NCBI RefSeq assembly: GCF_021044755.1
Contig: NZ_JAJNOR010000002.1
Span: forward strand, 124,001 to 188,000
Direction of reading: 5' to 3'
Source: Lientehia hominis
Lineage (GTDB): Bacteria; Bacillota; Clostridia; Lachnospirales; Lachnospiraceae
Length of the DNA: 64,000 nt
A model generated the notes under the pieces. It worked only from the letters and a program-made list of their open reading frames with translations, did no database searches and was not told where the DNA came from. Shown here piece by piece: positions 1 through 8,051 of the stretch. Position 1 is the stretch's first letter. Each line of letters opens with the position of its first letter. The position numbers and the translations under genes were made by a program.

Positions 1-72
1 GATGGTATCCTCCACCTGGTCAATATCCCGGCTGGGCTTAAATTTGGCCAGCTCTTCTTCAAAATTCAGCAT
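1..72 (-). CDS. hypothetical protein, 3'-truncated by window edge
   Basis: Only the first 24 codons are in the window, beginning MLNFEEELAKF, with an AGAGG ribosome site about 10 nt before the ATG. The start is acidic and has no signal peptide. It lies downstream of folC in the same direction, so it could be cotranscribed with it. I do not recognise the family from this fragment and assign no function. Confidence 0.6.
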   Translation of the reverse strand, partial: MLNFEEELAKFKPSRDIDQVEDTI

Positions 73-259
73 ACAGACTCATCCTCTCTAAAATCACAGA
101 TACAAAAAGTATATCATAGTTTCCATGAATGCACACCTTCAAAATTCTTAAAATTTTCTATATGTGCAAGAAGTATTCTACTACAAATTACCATTTTTTA
201 CAATTGAAAAAGGCCGACAGAAATCGCCATACTTTTCATTTCTCCGGACTTTTCCAGAA

Positions 260-1561
260 TCATGAGCCGGCTTTTTCCCTCAGGAGCTCTTTGATGCTTC
301 CCGCCAGATATAGGGAACCTGCGATAAATACAAGATCCTCCTCCGATTTCTTTTCCATGGCAAAAGCAAATGCCTCCCGGATATTTCCGAAGCTCCAGAT
401 CTGCCTGTCCGTCTTTTTTTGAAACGTCTCCAGAATATTTTTTAACGGCAGAGCCCTGTAGCTGTTAAGCTCCGTCAGAATAAATCCGTTAAAGTCCGCG
501 CCCCGGCAGATCTCATCGATCATTGTCTCATAATCCTTGTCCGCCACTGCCGAAAAAAGCAGATACTTTTTTCCGGCGCATGGAATTTTCGTTACGGTCT
601 CAATGAAGACCCTGATTCCGTCGTCGTTGTGGGCGCCGTCCATATAAACGCCGGGAAGCACCGGTTCCATCCGTCCGGGCCAGGAAGTATGAAGGAGCGC
701 TTCTTCCAGTCTGCCCGGCTTCTTCCCCTCCAGAATATGAACGGCGGTCAGGGCCAGCGACGCGTTCATCGCCTGATAATCTGCCACAAAAGGCACGCGG
801 AACTCTCTTCCGGCCAGCACTCCTTCTGTCATCCGGAATTCGATTCCTGCCCTGTCTCTCTTTGTGATATCATAATCTGCGGGATTCACAGGCCAGGCCG
901 GCGCGCGCTTCTCTGCCGCAGCTTTTCTTATCACACGAGAAGCCTCTTCTCTGCTGTCATCATAGACTACAGGCCTTCCCTCTTTTATGATACCGGCTTT
1001 TTCCCAGGCAATCTGGGAGATCGTATCACCAAGTATCTCCGTATGGTCCAGCCCGATCGACGCGATCACACAGACCAAGGGAGAATCAATCACGTTGGTG
1101 GCATCCAGCCGCCCGCCGAGCCCCACCTCCAGCACCGTGATATCCACCTTCATTTCCCGGAAGATCAGCATGCCGATCAGAAATAAATATTCAAAATAAG
1201 AAGGATGGACAATCTCATCCTTCCTTTCCTCACACAGATTATAAAGTTGGTGAAAGGCGTCCAGAAACAGCTCTTCACCGACCTGTTCACCGTCTATCAA
1301 AAAACGCTCTGTGATGTCCACCAGATGGGGAGAAGTGAATGTCCCCACCCGGTACTTGTTTTCCCTCAGGATGCTGCTTATAAACGCACAAACGGAACCC
1401 TTCCCATTGGTCCCCGCCACATGGATGAACTTCTGTCCACTTTCCGGGTGCCCGAGAAGCTCCAGAATCCGTCTTTCATTCTCCATCGTGGTCTTCTTAG
1501 AAAAGCGGGGGATATCATTCAGATAATCCTCCGCTTCTTTTATATTCATTTTATATCCCAT
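260..1561 (-). CDS. folC: bifunctional folylpolyglutamate synthase/dihydrofolate synthase
   Basis: Adds glutamate to folates (and to dihydropteroate) in the cytoplasm, which retains folates and makes them better cofactors. The Mur-ligase-type P-loop GTNGKGSV lies near residue 50, followed by the TSPHL motif of the family. About 430 residues is normal for FolC. The frame is open seven codons further upstream, but GAGG about 7-8 nt before the ATG at 1561 makes that the better start. A promoter sits directly upstream, so the gene is probably its own unit, possibly with the truncated gene at the left edge. Confidence 0.93.
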   Translation of the reverse strand: MGYKMNIKEAEDYLNDIPRFSKKTTMENERRILELLGHPESGQKFIHVAGTNGKGSVCAFISSILRENKYRVGTFTSPHLVDITERFLIDGEQVGEELFLDAFHQLYNLCEERKDEIVHPSYFEYLFLIGMLIFREMKVDITVLEVGLGGRLDATNVIDSPLVCVIASIGLDHTEILGDTISQIAWEKAGIIKEGRPVVYDDSREEASRVIRKAAAEKRAPAWPVNPADYDITKRDRAGIEFRMTEGVLAGREFRVPFVADYQAMNASLALTAVHILEGKKPGRLEEALLHTSWPGRMEPVLPGVYMDGAHNDDGIRVFIETVTKIPCAGKKYLLFSAVADKDYETMIDEICRGADFNGFILTELNSYRALPLKNILETFQKKTDRQIWSFGNIREAFAFAMEKKSEEDLVFIAGSLYLAGSIKELLREKAGS

Positions 1562-1594
1562 GATCGTTTCCTCTGTCTGCATTATTTTTCTTTG

Positions 1595-1622
1595 ATTATA
1601 ATACAGATCTTTCGATATGCAA
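1595..1622 (-). promoter_or_regulatory. sigma-A promoter of folC
   Basis: TTGCAT at 1617-1622 and TATAAT at 1595-1600 with a 16-bp spacer, reading toward folC. The -10 is a perfect match and the transcript would start about 30 nt before the chosen ATG. Confidence 0.7.
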
Positions 1623-1653
1623 ACATTTTATCAAAGGAAACCGTAAAAATTCG

Positions 1654-2991
1654 CTACAAAACCTCTCTCTTCCATTTTCCCTGCCGGTAAAACAGATATG
1701 AAAGAATCGTGGAAATAGTCCAGCCGATGGGCCAGGACAGCCAGATTCCCGTGGAATGGAAAGGTACGGAAAGAAGAAACGAAAGTATCACCCGGAGCAG
1801 GAGATCAGTAAACGTCGCCGCCATGAAGTACCGCATCGCTCCGGCCCCCCGCAGCACTCCGTCAGCCATCAGCTTCAGCGAGACCACAAAATAGAAGGGT
1901 GAAACAATCTTTAAAAACGTTGTGCCGGTGGAAAGTGCGGTTCCCACATCTGCGCCTGAGGGAAGAAATAAAAAGATCATTTCCTTTCCGAACAGGAAAA
2001 ATACCGCCGCAAACGGCACCGCCACCAAAAACGCCATGACCGTCCCCGCCCGGAATCCCTGGCTGACCCGCTCTTCTTTCCCGGCTCCCATATTCTGCGC
2101 CGTATAGCTGGACAGTCCATTGGCGAGCGTCGTGAATGATGTAATGGTAAAAGTATTCAATTTGATCGCCGCTGAATATCCCGCAATGACTGAGGATCCA
2201 AACCCGTTTACCCTCCACTGTATAAAAATATTTCCGACAGAAATAAAGCTCTGCTGCAAAATGCTGGGCACCGCGATCACTCCGACGCGCTTCAGCATAT
2301 TAGCAGAAAACATCGCGGGCCTTTTTTCTGTTTTTACTCTCCTGAGGCGGAAGAGCAGGGTAAAAAACGCCAGGACACAGGCCGCACCCTGAGCTAAAAA
2401 AGTAGCCCAGGCCACACCTGCCACTCCCATGTGGAATCCGGTCACAAACCAATAGTCCAGGAAAATATTGCTTAAGGAAGAACCGATCAGAAAGTAAAGC
2501 GGCGTCTTGGAGTCTCCCAGGGAGGTAAAGATGCCGGTACAGATATTATATAAAAACAAGAACAGAAAACCGCCTATGTAGATTCTCAGGTACAGAGCAC
2601 CGTCATCAAACACATTTGCCGGCGTGTTGATCATCTTCATTAAAAGTCCCGTGCCCCAGAGTCCGAATACAGTCAGGACCGCGGACAGGACCACGGAAGC
2701 GATCAAAGTCGTATAGACCGCCGTCTTCATCTCTTCAAATTTCTTGGCGCCGAACAGCTGGGATATGACCACAGAACATCCGATGTTGCTGCCCACCGCA
2801 ATGGCCATAAAGATCATCGTGATCGGATAGGAAGCGCCCACTGCCGCAAGGGCGGCCTCCCCCGCAAATTTCCCCGCTATGGCGCTGTCAGCTATATTAT
2901 AAAACTGCTGGAAAATCACACTGACGAACATCGGAATGGAAAATCTCCACAGCACCGATGACGGCTTTCCCTCTGTCAGGTCTTTTATCAT
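1654..2991 (-). CDS. MATE family efflux transporter
   Basis: A 445-residue polytopic membrane protein of the multidrug and toxic compound extrusion type, expected to export drugs or metabolites using Na+ or H+ gradients. The N-terminus (LTEGKPSSVLWRFSIPMF, then NIADSAIAGKF and a VGASYPITM segment) is typical of the bacterial DinF/NorM-like branch, with about 12 hydrophobic segments. GAGGAG lies 7 nt before the ATG. It is transcribed away from a LysR gene across a 138-bp gap that contains a perfect LysR-type box, so that regulator probably controls it. The substrate cannot be read from sequence. Confidence 0.9.
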   Translation of the reverse strand: MIKDLTEGKPSSVLWRFSIPMFVSVIFQQFYNIADSAIAGKFAGEAALAAVGASYPITMIFMAIAVGSNIGCSVVISQLFGAKKFEEMKTAVYTTLIASVVLSAVLTVFGLWGTGLLMKMINTPANVFDDGALYLRIYIGGFLFLFLYNICTGIFTSLGDSKTPLYFLIGSSLSNIFLDYWFVTGFHMGVAGVAWATFLAQGAACVLAFFTLLFRLRRVKTEKRPAMFSANMLKRVGVIAVPSILQQSFISVGNIFIQWRVNGFGSSVIAGYSAAIKLNTFTITSFTTLANGLSSYTAQNMGAGKEERVSQGFRAGTVMAFLVAVPFAAVFFLFGKEMIFLFLPSGADVGTALSTGTTFLKIVSPFYFVVSLKLMADGVLRGAGAMRYFMAATFTDLLLRVILSFLLSVPFHSTGIWLSWPIGWTISTILSYLFYRQGKWKREVL

Positions 2992-3085
2992 TTCAAACTC
3001 CTCTGCTTTCCTCTTGATTTTAAGCCCGCATGGAATTATACTACTTTTACATCCATTTGAATAATTTTATTTTTAACGCTCATCC

Positions 3086-3100
3086 ATAGAAATTTTCTAT
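3086..3100. promoter_or_regulatory. LysR-type operator (T-N11-A dyad)
   Basis: A perfect 15-bp dyad, ATAGAAA-T-TTTCTAT, with the T-N11-A core at 3087-3099. It lies between divergent genes, 30 bp before the LysR start and about 95 bp before the MATE start. Position and symmetry match the recognition site of a LysR-type regulator that controls itself and its divergent neighbour. Confidence 0.65.
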
Positions 3101-3129
3101 TGATGATCCATCTGACTACAGGAGCCGCA

Positions 3130-4020
3130 ATGTCCGTAAATTTTGAATACTATAAAATTTTTTATTTCGTTGCCAAGTATAAAAGCATCACAAGAGCCGC
3201 AAGAGCCCTTTTCTTGTCCCAGCCCACTGTCAGCCACTATATCCGCTGTCTGGAGACAGAGCTGGACTGTTCTCTGTTTCTCCGCTCCAAAAAAGGCGTG
3301 ACTCTGACACCGGAGGCGGAGCTGCTTTTCAGCCATGTGGAAAAAGCCTGCTCTCAGCTCTGGGAAGCAGAAGAGGCTCTGGCCGCCAGCAAGTCCCTCG
3401 CTGCCGGCACTGTCCGGATCGGAGCCAGTGAAATGACTCTCCACAATTTCCTGCTGCCTTATCTGAAAAAATTCAGGAATATATACCCGTCCCTGAAGCT
3501 TAAGATCTCCTGCGGCACCACCCCCGGAACACTGGCTTCTCTTCGGGACGGCGCTTCCGACTTTGCCATCGTCATCTCTCCTCTGGAAAACGCCGAAGGG
3601 CTGGAAATGACCCCTCTGACGTCCTTTCAAGATATCGTGATCGCCGGCAGAAGCTTTCAGGAGCTTAAAGGCCGTGTCCTGAGCATTCACGAACTGGTAC
3701 GATATCCTTTGATCTGTATCAGCCAGGGAAGCGCCACCCGCCGCTTCCTGGAACAGCATTTCATAAGCTGCGGAGCGGTGCTGGAGCCGGACGTGGAACC
3801 AGCCACCACTGATCTGGTCACGCCGCTGGTCATCCACGATCTCGGCATCGGCATCGTTCCCGAAGGCTTTGCCTCAGAGGCCCTGTCGGACGGTTCCGTC
3901 TTCCAGATTCCCATAAAAGAAGAGCTGCCGCCCCGACACATCTGTGTGGTGAGCGACAGCTCCCATCCGGTCTCCCTGGCCGGAATGCAGTTTCTGGAGC
4001 TGCTGGCAGAACCGTTATAG
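3130..4020 (+). CDS. LysR family transcriptional regulator
   Basis: A 296-residue DNA-binding regulator. Residues 1-60 form the winged helix-turn-helix (FYFVAKYKSITRAARALFLSQPTVSHYIRCLE region), followed by the periplasmic-binding-like effector domain from about residue 90 (GTVRIGASEMTLHNF). The frame opens ten codons earlier, but AGGAG five nt before the ATG at 3130 fits better and gives the standard LysR N-terminus. It is divergent from the MATE exporter and shares the T-N11-A dyad with it. The effector is unknown. Confidence 0.92.
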   Translation: MSVNFEYYKIFYFVAKYKSITRAARALFLSQPTVSHYIRCLETELDCSLFLRSKKGVTLTPEAELLFSHVEKACSQLWEAEEALAASKSLAAGTVRIGASEMTLHNFLLPYLKKFRNIYPSLKLKISCGTTPGTLASLRDGASDFAIVISPLENAEGLEMTPLTSFQDIVIAGRSFQELKGRVLSIHELVRYPLICISQGSATRRFLEQHFISCGAVLEPDVEPATTDLVTPLVIHDLGIGIVPEGFASEALSDGSVFQIPIKEELPPRHICVVSDSSHPVSLAGMQFLELLAEPL

Positions 4021-4059
4021 GTCCGCCGCAAAGCTCCCCGCTGTATTTTTATGACCGGC

Positions 4060-6708
4060 TCACTGCTTCTTCAGCTGACGCAGACGCTCCTGCACCTGCT
4101 CCATCATCTGCTCGTATTTCGCCAGCTTCTCTTTTTCCGCCTGAATCTTGGCCTCCGGCGCACGGCTTACGAATTTTTCATTATTCAGCATGCCTTTGGA
4201 GCGGCTCAGCTCCTTGTCAAGCCTCTCTTCCTCCCTCTCAAGGCGTTCCACTTCTTTCGAAATATCCACCAGCTCCGCAAATGGCATATAAATAACCGCT
4301 TTGGCCGTCACCGCCGACACCGCGTCCTCTGCGATTCCCGATTTATCCGCCTGGACGGATACTTCACTGGCATATCCCAGCGTTGCAAAAAAGATTCTGC
4401 CGTTTTCAAAAATCCCACGGACAGAAGCGTCCTCTGATACCACGATCACCTTTGCCTTTTTGCTGGGCGGCACATTCATGGAAGTACGGACGTTCCTGAT
4501 GCTGCGCACCGCTTCTTTAATGGTCTCCACCGAATTCTCCTCGCCGGCAAAATTCCATTCCGGCTTATATTCCGGCCATTGGGAGATCATGATAGACTCC
4601 TCTTCTTCCTGCAGGTTGCAGAAGATCTCCTCTGTGATAAACGGCATATAGGGATGCAGAAGCTTCAGGGACTGGATCAGCACCGTCTTGAGCGTCCAGA
4701 TAGCCGCCGCTTTTGTTTCATCTGTGTCGCTGTAAAGCCTGGGCTTCACCATCTCAATATACCAGTCGCAGAATTCCTCCCAAATAAAATCGTACACCTT
4801 CTGGAGGGCGATTCCCAGCTCATATTTATCCAGGTTATCCGTCACATCTTTCGTCAGAGTATTCACCTTAGACAAAATCCACTTGTCGGCGCTGGTCAGA
4901 TTCTTTACATCTGCCTGATGGTCCTCCGCTTTTTCCAGATTCATCATAATAAACCGTGAGGCGTTCCAGACCTTGTTGGCAAAGTTCCTGCTGGCTTCCA
5001 CTCGCTCCCAGTAAAACCTCATATCATTTCCGGGGGCGTTTCCTGTGATCAGCGTCATACGGAGGGCGTCAGCGCCGAATTTCTCCACAACCTCCAGAGG
5101 ATCAATGCCGTTTCCAAGGGATTTACTCATCTTCCTTCCCTGGGAATCCCTCACCAGTCCATGGATCAGCACCGTATGGAAGGGTTCCTTCCCGGTCTGC
5201 TCGATGCCGGAGAACACCATACGGATGACCCAGAAGAAGATAATATCATAACCGGTGACTAGTACATCCGTAGGGTAAAAATAATCCATCTCCGGCGTCT
5301 TTTCCGGCCATCCAAGAGTTGAAAAGGGCCACAGGGCTGAGCTGAACCAGGTATCCAGCGTATCCTCATCCTGAACCATATGCGTGCATCCGCATTTCGG
5401 ACAGGTATGGGGAGCTTCCTTCGCTACGACCATTTCTCCACATTTCCCGCAGTAATACGCGGGAATACGGTGTCCCCACCAAAGCTGCCTGGAAATACAC
5501 CAGTCTCTGATGTTCTCCAGCCAGTGCAGGTACGTCTTGCCAAAGCTCTCCGGCACAAATTTGAGACGTCCGGATTTAAGCGCTTCAATGGCAGGCTTCG
5601 CCATCTCATCCATCTTTACGAACCACTGCTGCTTCACCATGGGCTCAATGGTGGTCTTGCACCGGTCATGTGTCCCCACATTATGAGAATGATCCGCGAC
5701 CTTCACAAGAAGACCCAGCTCTTCCAGCTCTTTCACAATGGCTTTCCGTGCCTCATAACGGTCCATTCCTTCATATTTTCCGCCATTTTCATTGATGGTG
5801 GCATCATCATTTAATATATTGATCTCTTTCAGCCCGCAGCGTTTGCCCACTTCAAAATCGTTGGGATCATGGGCGGGAGTGATCTTCACACAGCCTGTAC
5901 CGAATTCCTTGTCCACATAGGAATCGGCCACGACTGGGATCTCCCGGTTCACAATGGGCAGAATCAGCATCTTTCCCACCAGATCCTTGTACCGTTCATC
6001 ATCGGGATGAACGGCTACGGCAGTATCTCCGAGCATCGTTTCCGGCCTGGTCGTAGCAATCTCCACACAGCGTCCGGGCTCATCCTTTACCGGATAGTTG
6101 ATGTGCCAGAAATGGCCTGCCTGCTCCTCATGTACTACCTCAGCATCTGAAATGGAGGTCTGACATTCGGGGCACCAGTTGATGATACGGGAGCCTTTAT
6201 AAATATATCCCTTTTCATACAGGCGGATAAATACTTCCAGAACGGCCTCGGAGCAGCCTTCATCCATGGTAAAGCGTTCTCTGTCCCAGTCTGCCGAAGA
6301 GCCCAGCTTTTTCAGCTGATTGACAATCCTTCCGCCGTATTCCTCTTTCCATTCCCAGGCATATTTCATGAATTCTTCCCGGGTAAGGTCTTCCTTCTGG
6401 ATACCCTCGCTGCGGAGCTTATCGATGACCTTGACTTCCGTGGCGATCGCCGCGTGGTCGGTGCCCGGCTGCCACAGGGCCGAATATCCCTGCATCCTCT
6501 TATAACGAATCAAAATATCCTGCATGGTGTTGTCGAGAGCATGTCCCATATGCAGCTGGCCTGTAATGTTGGGCGGCGGCATTACAATGGTAAACGGTTT
6601 TTTGCTCTTATCCACCTCCGCGTGGAAATATTTCTTATCCATCCACTTTTCATACAACCGCTCCTCAATGGATCCGGGATTATAGGTTTTTTCCAGTTCC
6701 TTACTCAT
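4060..6708 (-). CDS. valS: valine--tRNA ligase
   Basis: Charges tRNA-Val with valine in the cytoplasm. It is a class I synthetase of 882 residues. The HIGH signature appears as PNITGQLHMGHAL near residue 50 and the KMSKS loop as GRKMSKSLGNGIDP near residue 525, with the CP1 editing domain between. The C-terminal coiled coil typical of ValRS (ELVDISKEVERLEREEERL onward) is present. Expression is controlled by the T-box leader directly upstream. It ends 40 bp from the convergent LysR gene. Confidence 0.98.
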   Translation of the reverse strand: MSKELEKTYNPGSIEERLYEKWMDKKYFHAEVDKSKKPFTIVMPPPNITGQLHMGHALDNTMQDILIRYKRMQGYSALWQPGTDHAAIATEVKVIDKLRSEGIQKEDLTREEFMKYAWEWKEEYGGRIVNQLKKLGSSADWDRERFTMDEGCSEAVLEVFIRLYEKGYIYKGSRIINWCPECQTSISDAEVVHEEQAGHFWHINYPVKDEPGRCVEIATTRPETMLGDTAVAVHPDDERYKDLVGKMLILPIVNREIPVVADSYVDKEFGTGCVKITPAHDPNDFEVGKRCGLKEINILNDDATINENGGKYEGMDRYEARKAIVKELEELGLLVKVADHSHNVGTHDRCKTTIEPMVKQQWFVKMDEMAKPAIEALKSGRLKFVPESFGKTYLHWLENIRDWCISRQLWWGHRIPAYYCGKCGEMVVAKEAPHTCPKCGCTHMVQDEDTLDTWFSSALWPFSTLGWPEKTPEMDYFYPTDVLVTGYDIIFFWVIRMVFSGIEQTGKEPFHTVLIHGLVRDSQGRKMSKSLGNGIDPLEVVEKFGADALRMTLITGNAPGNDMRFYWERVEASRNFANKVWNASRFIMMNLEKAEDHQADVKNLTSADKWILSKVNTLTKDVTDNLDKYELGIALQKVYDFIWEEFCDWYIEMVKPRLYSDTDETKAAAIWTLKTVLIQSLKLLHPYMPFITEEIFCNLQEEEESIMISQWPEYKPEWNFAGEENSVETIKEAVRSIRNVRTSMNVPPSKKAKVIVVSEDASVRGIFENGRIFFATLGYASEVSVQADKSGIAEDAVSAVTAKAVIYMPFAELVDISKEVERLEREEERLDKELSRSKGMLNNEKFVSRAPEAKIQAEKEKLAKYEQMMEQVQERLRQLKKQ

Positions 6709-6738
6709 AGTCGTAATCTTCCTTTCTTATTGCAGAAC

Positions 6739-6776
6739 AAAAAATACCCTCCGCCGTCTTTCGACGGCAGAGGGCG
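6739..6776 (-). terminator. T-box controlled terminator of valS
   Basis: A 12-bp GC-rich stem, CCCTCTGCCGTC/GACGGCGGAGGG on the minus strand with a GAAA loop and one mismatch, followed by a T run. It is mutually exclusive with the T-box antiterminator. Confidence 0.9.
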
Positions 6777-7041
6777 AATCATCGCGGTACCACCTCTGGT
6801 TGGCTGCAGAAAACTGCCGCAGTCATCTCTGGCCCGGTAACGGGGGCAAACCGCAGCTGCTTACTTCTTCCATCCAACACAGGATGTTTTCAGCGGCTCG
6901 GCTCAGAAGCTACCTTCCTCCAATGCGTTCATGGACAGCCTTTCAGCCGGTGAGCCGTCCTCTCTGGATGTGCCGTTGGTGTACTCCTCTTCTTCGCAGC
7001 CTGTATCTGCTGTTCATTTAAAGAATTCTTTTCAAAATCAT
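6739..7041 (-). ncRNA. T-box leader of valS
   Basis: A roughly 300-nt leader between a strong promoter and valS. It carries the T-box core GGTGGTACCGCG (complement of 6783-6794), the antiterminator sequence that binds the acceptor end of uncharged tRNA, immediately followed by an intrinsic terminator. Low charged tRNA-Val should stabilise the antiterminator and permit valS transcription. The variable T-box base is U, matching a tRNA with A73. Stem I occupies roughly 6900-7035; I could not place the specifier codon with certainty. Confidence 0.92.
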
Positions 7042-7047
7042 GCCCAG

Positions 7048-7076
7048 ATTATACTATATCCGGCTTCATTTGTAAA
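7048..7076 (-). promoter_or_regulatory. sigma-A promoter of valS
   Basis: TTTACA at 7071-7076 and a perfect TATAAT at 7048-7053 with a 17-bp spacer, reading into the T-box leader. Confidence 0.85.
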
Positions 7077-7104
7077 GGGCCAGCCGCCGTTTCCGGACAT
7101 TTTC

Positions 7105-7794
7105 CTACATATCGTCTTCTTTTTCCCTGCTGTACTCACCGGAAATATCTCCATAAGTCTTTTCTTCCTGTCCTCCGGCTATATCTCCTACGCACTTCTC
7201 CTCCGGCACGTTCTCCACGTCTCCGTATATCCGCTTGCAAGAGTCCTTTCCGGCTTCTTCGTTCCATGCCTCAAGGCCTCCGGCCGCCCTGATCCGTACG
7301 ACCTTTCTCTGTTTCAGCATCCGGGCCGTATACCAGATGAGTTCCAAACCCATCACCAGGAAAACCGCCGCTACAAACCAGGAGCCTATGGGAACACAAG
7401 AAGCCGAGCAGACGGTGATATACACAAACATCGCCATCAGGGACACGTCCATCCACGCCAGAAAATCCAGGGTGATCCTCACCGCGGCCTGTACATCCTC
7501 ATCTGTCACAAAATCTTTAAGCTTCTTCGAATAGAGCCCTTCCCGGGTCGTACCGTTCCTGCAGATAAGGACTGCAATAAAATGGCATCCATAAATAAAG
7601 AACATGACAAAGACCAGCATGAACAGGACTTCTTTTCCTCCCCATTTATCCACAGCTCCCGCGCCATTATAGTGACTGGGAATCTGATCCGGAATCCTGC
7701 TCCAGAATACGAACAGAAAAACAGCGGTGAGCCAGACGCTCAGATGAATGAGCCAGGTTGCAATCCTGTAATTGATACTGCGATACGGTTTCAT
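7105..7794 (-). CDS. DUF1648 domain membrane protein
   Basis: A protein of about 229 residues with three to four hydrophobic segments in the first 150. The DUF1648 signature IPDQIPSHYNGAGAVDKWG lies near residues 35-55, as in SdpI-like immunity and sensor proteins, followed by a long hydrophilic C-terminal tail rich in acidic and glycine residues (about residues 165-229). The ATG overlaps the stop of the upstream RHH gene (TGATG), with GGAGGAG five nt before it, so the two are translationally coupled. A GTG one codon earlier is less likely. The function is unknown; SdpI-like sensing is only a family-level suggestion. Confidence 0.75.
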   Translation of the reverse strand: MKPYRSINYRIATWLIHLSVWLTAVFLFVFWSRIPDQIPSHYNGAGAVDKWGGKEVLFMLVFVMFFIYGCHFIAVLICRNGTTREGLYSKKLKDFVTDEDVQAAVRITLDFLAWMDVSLMAMFVYITVCSASCVPIGSWFVAAVFLVMGLELIWYTARMLKQRKVVRIRAAGGLEAWNEEAGKDSCKRIYGDVENVPEEKCVGDIAGGQEEKTYGDISGEYSREKEDDM

Positions 7795-7982
7795 CACAGC
7801 TCCTCCCTTTTACCCCCCTTTTTCCGTCCCCTCACGGCTTCAGTCAAAAGGTATTCGATCTGCCCGTTGATGGAACGAAAATCGTCCTCTGCCCACTGAG
7901 CCAGCTCATTCCAAAGAGCCGGCGACAGCCGGAGGAGCACTTGTTTTTTATTTTTATCCTTTTCGTTCTTCTGCACGGGCAT
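7794..7982 (-). CDS. small ribbon-helix-helix (Arc-like) protein
   Basis: A 62-residue basic protein. The pattern KKQVLLRLSPALWNELAQWA followed by a second amphipathic helix (SINGQIEYLLTEAV) matches the Arc/MetJ ribbon-helix-helix fold, which usually binds DNA as a dimer. AGGTGAG precedes the ATG at 7982; an upstream in-frame ATG is less well placed. Its stop overlaps the start of the DUF1648 gene by one base. It may regulate its own operon; this is inference from fold and context. Confidence 0.75.
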   Translation of the reverse strand: MPVQKNEKDKNKKQVLLRLSPALWNELAQWAEDDFRSINGQIEYLLTEAVRGRKKGGKREEL

Positions 7983-7995
7983 TTTCTCACCTACC

Positions 7996-8024
7996 ATTCT
8001 AACGGAATCCCGCCCTGTTTACAA
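7996..8024 (-). promoter_or_regulatory. sigma-A promoter of the RHH-DUF1648 operon
   Basis: TTGTAA at 8019-8024 and TAGAAT at 7996-8001 with a 17-bp spacer. The -10 is only about 13 bp from the ATG at 7982, so the 5' leader would be very short. Confidence 0.65.
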
Positions 8025-8051
8025 GAGCCGCCGGTGTTTTCCGGCATTCCT

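Noticed and set aside
6800..7899. Plus-strand frames across the valS T-box and the DUF1648 gene
   Set aside because: They run through a structured RNA leader and antisense to real genes.
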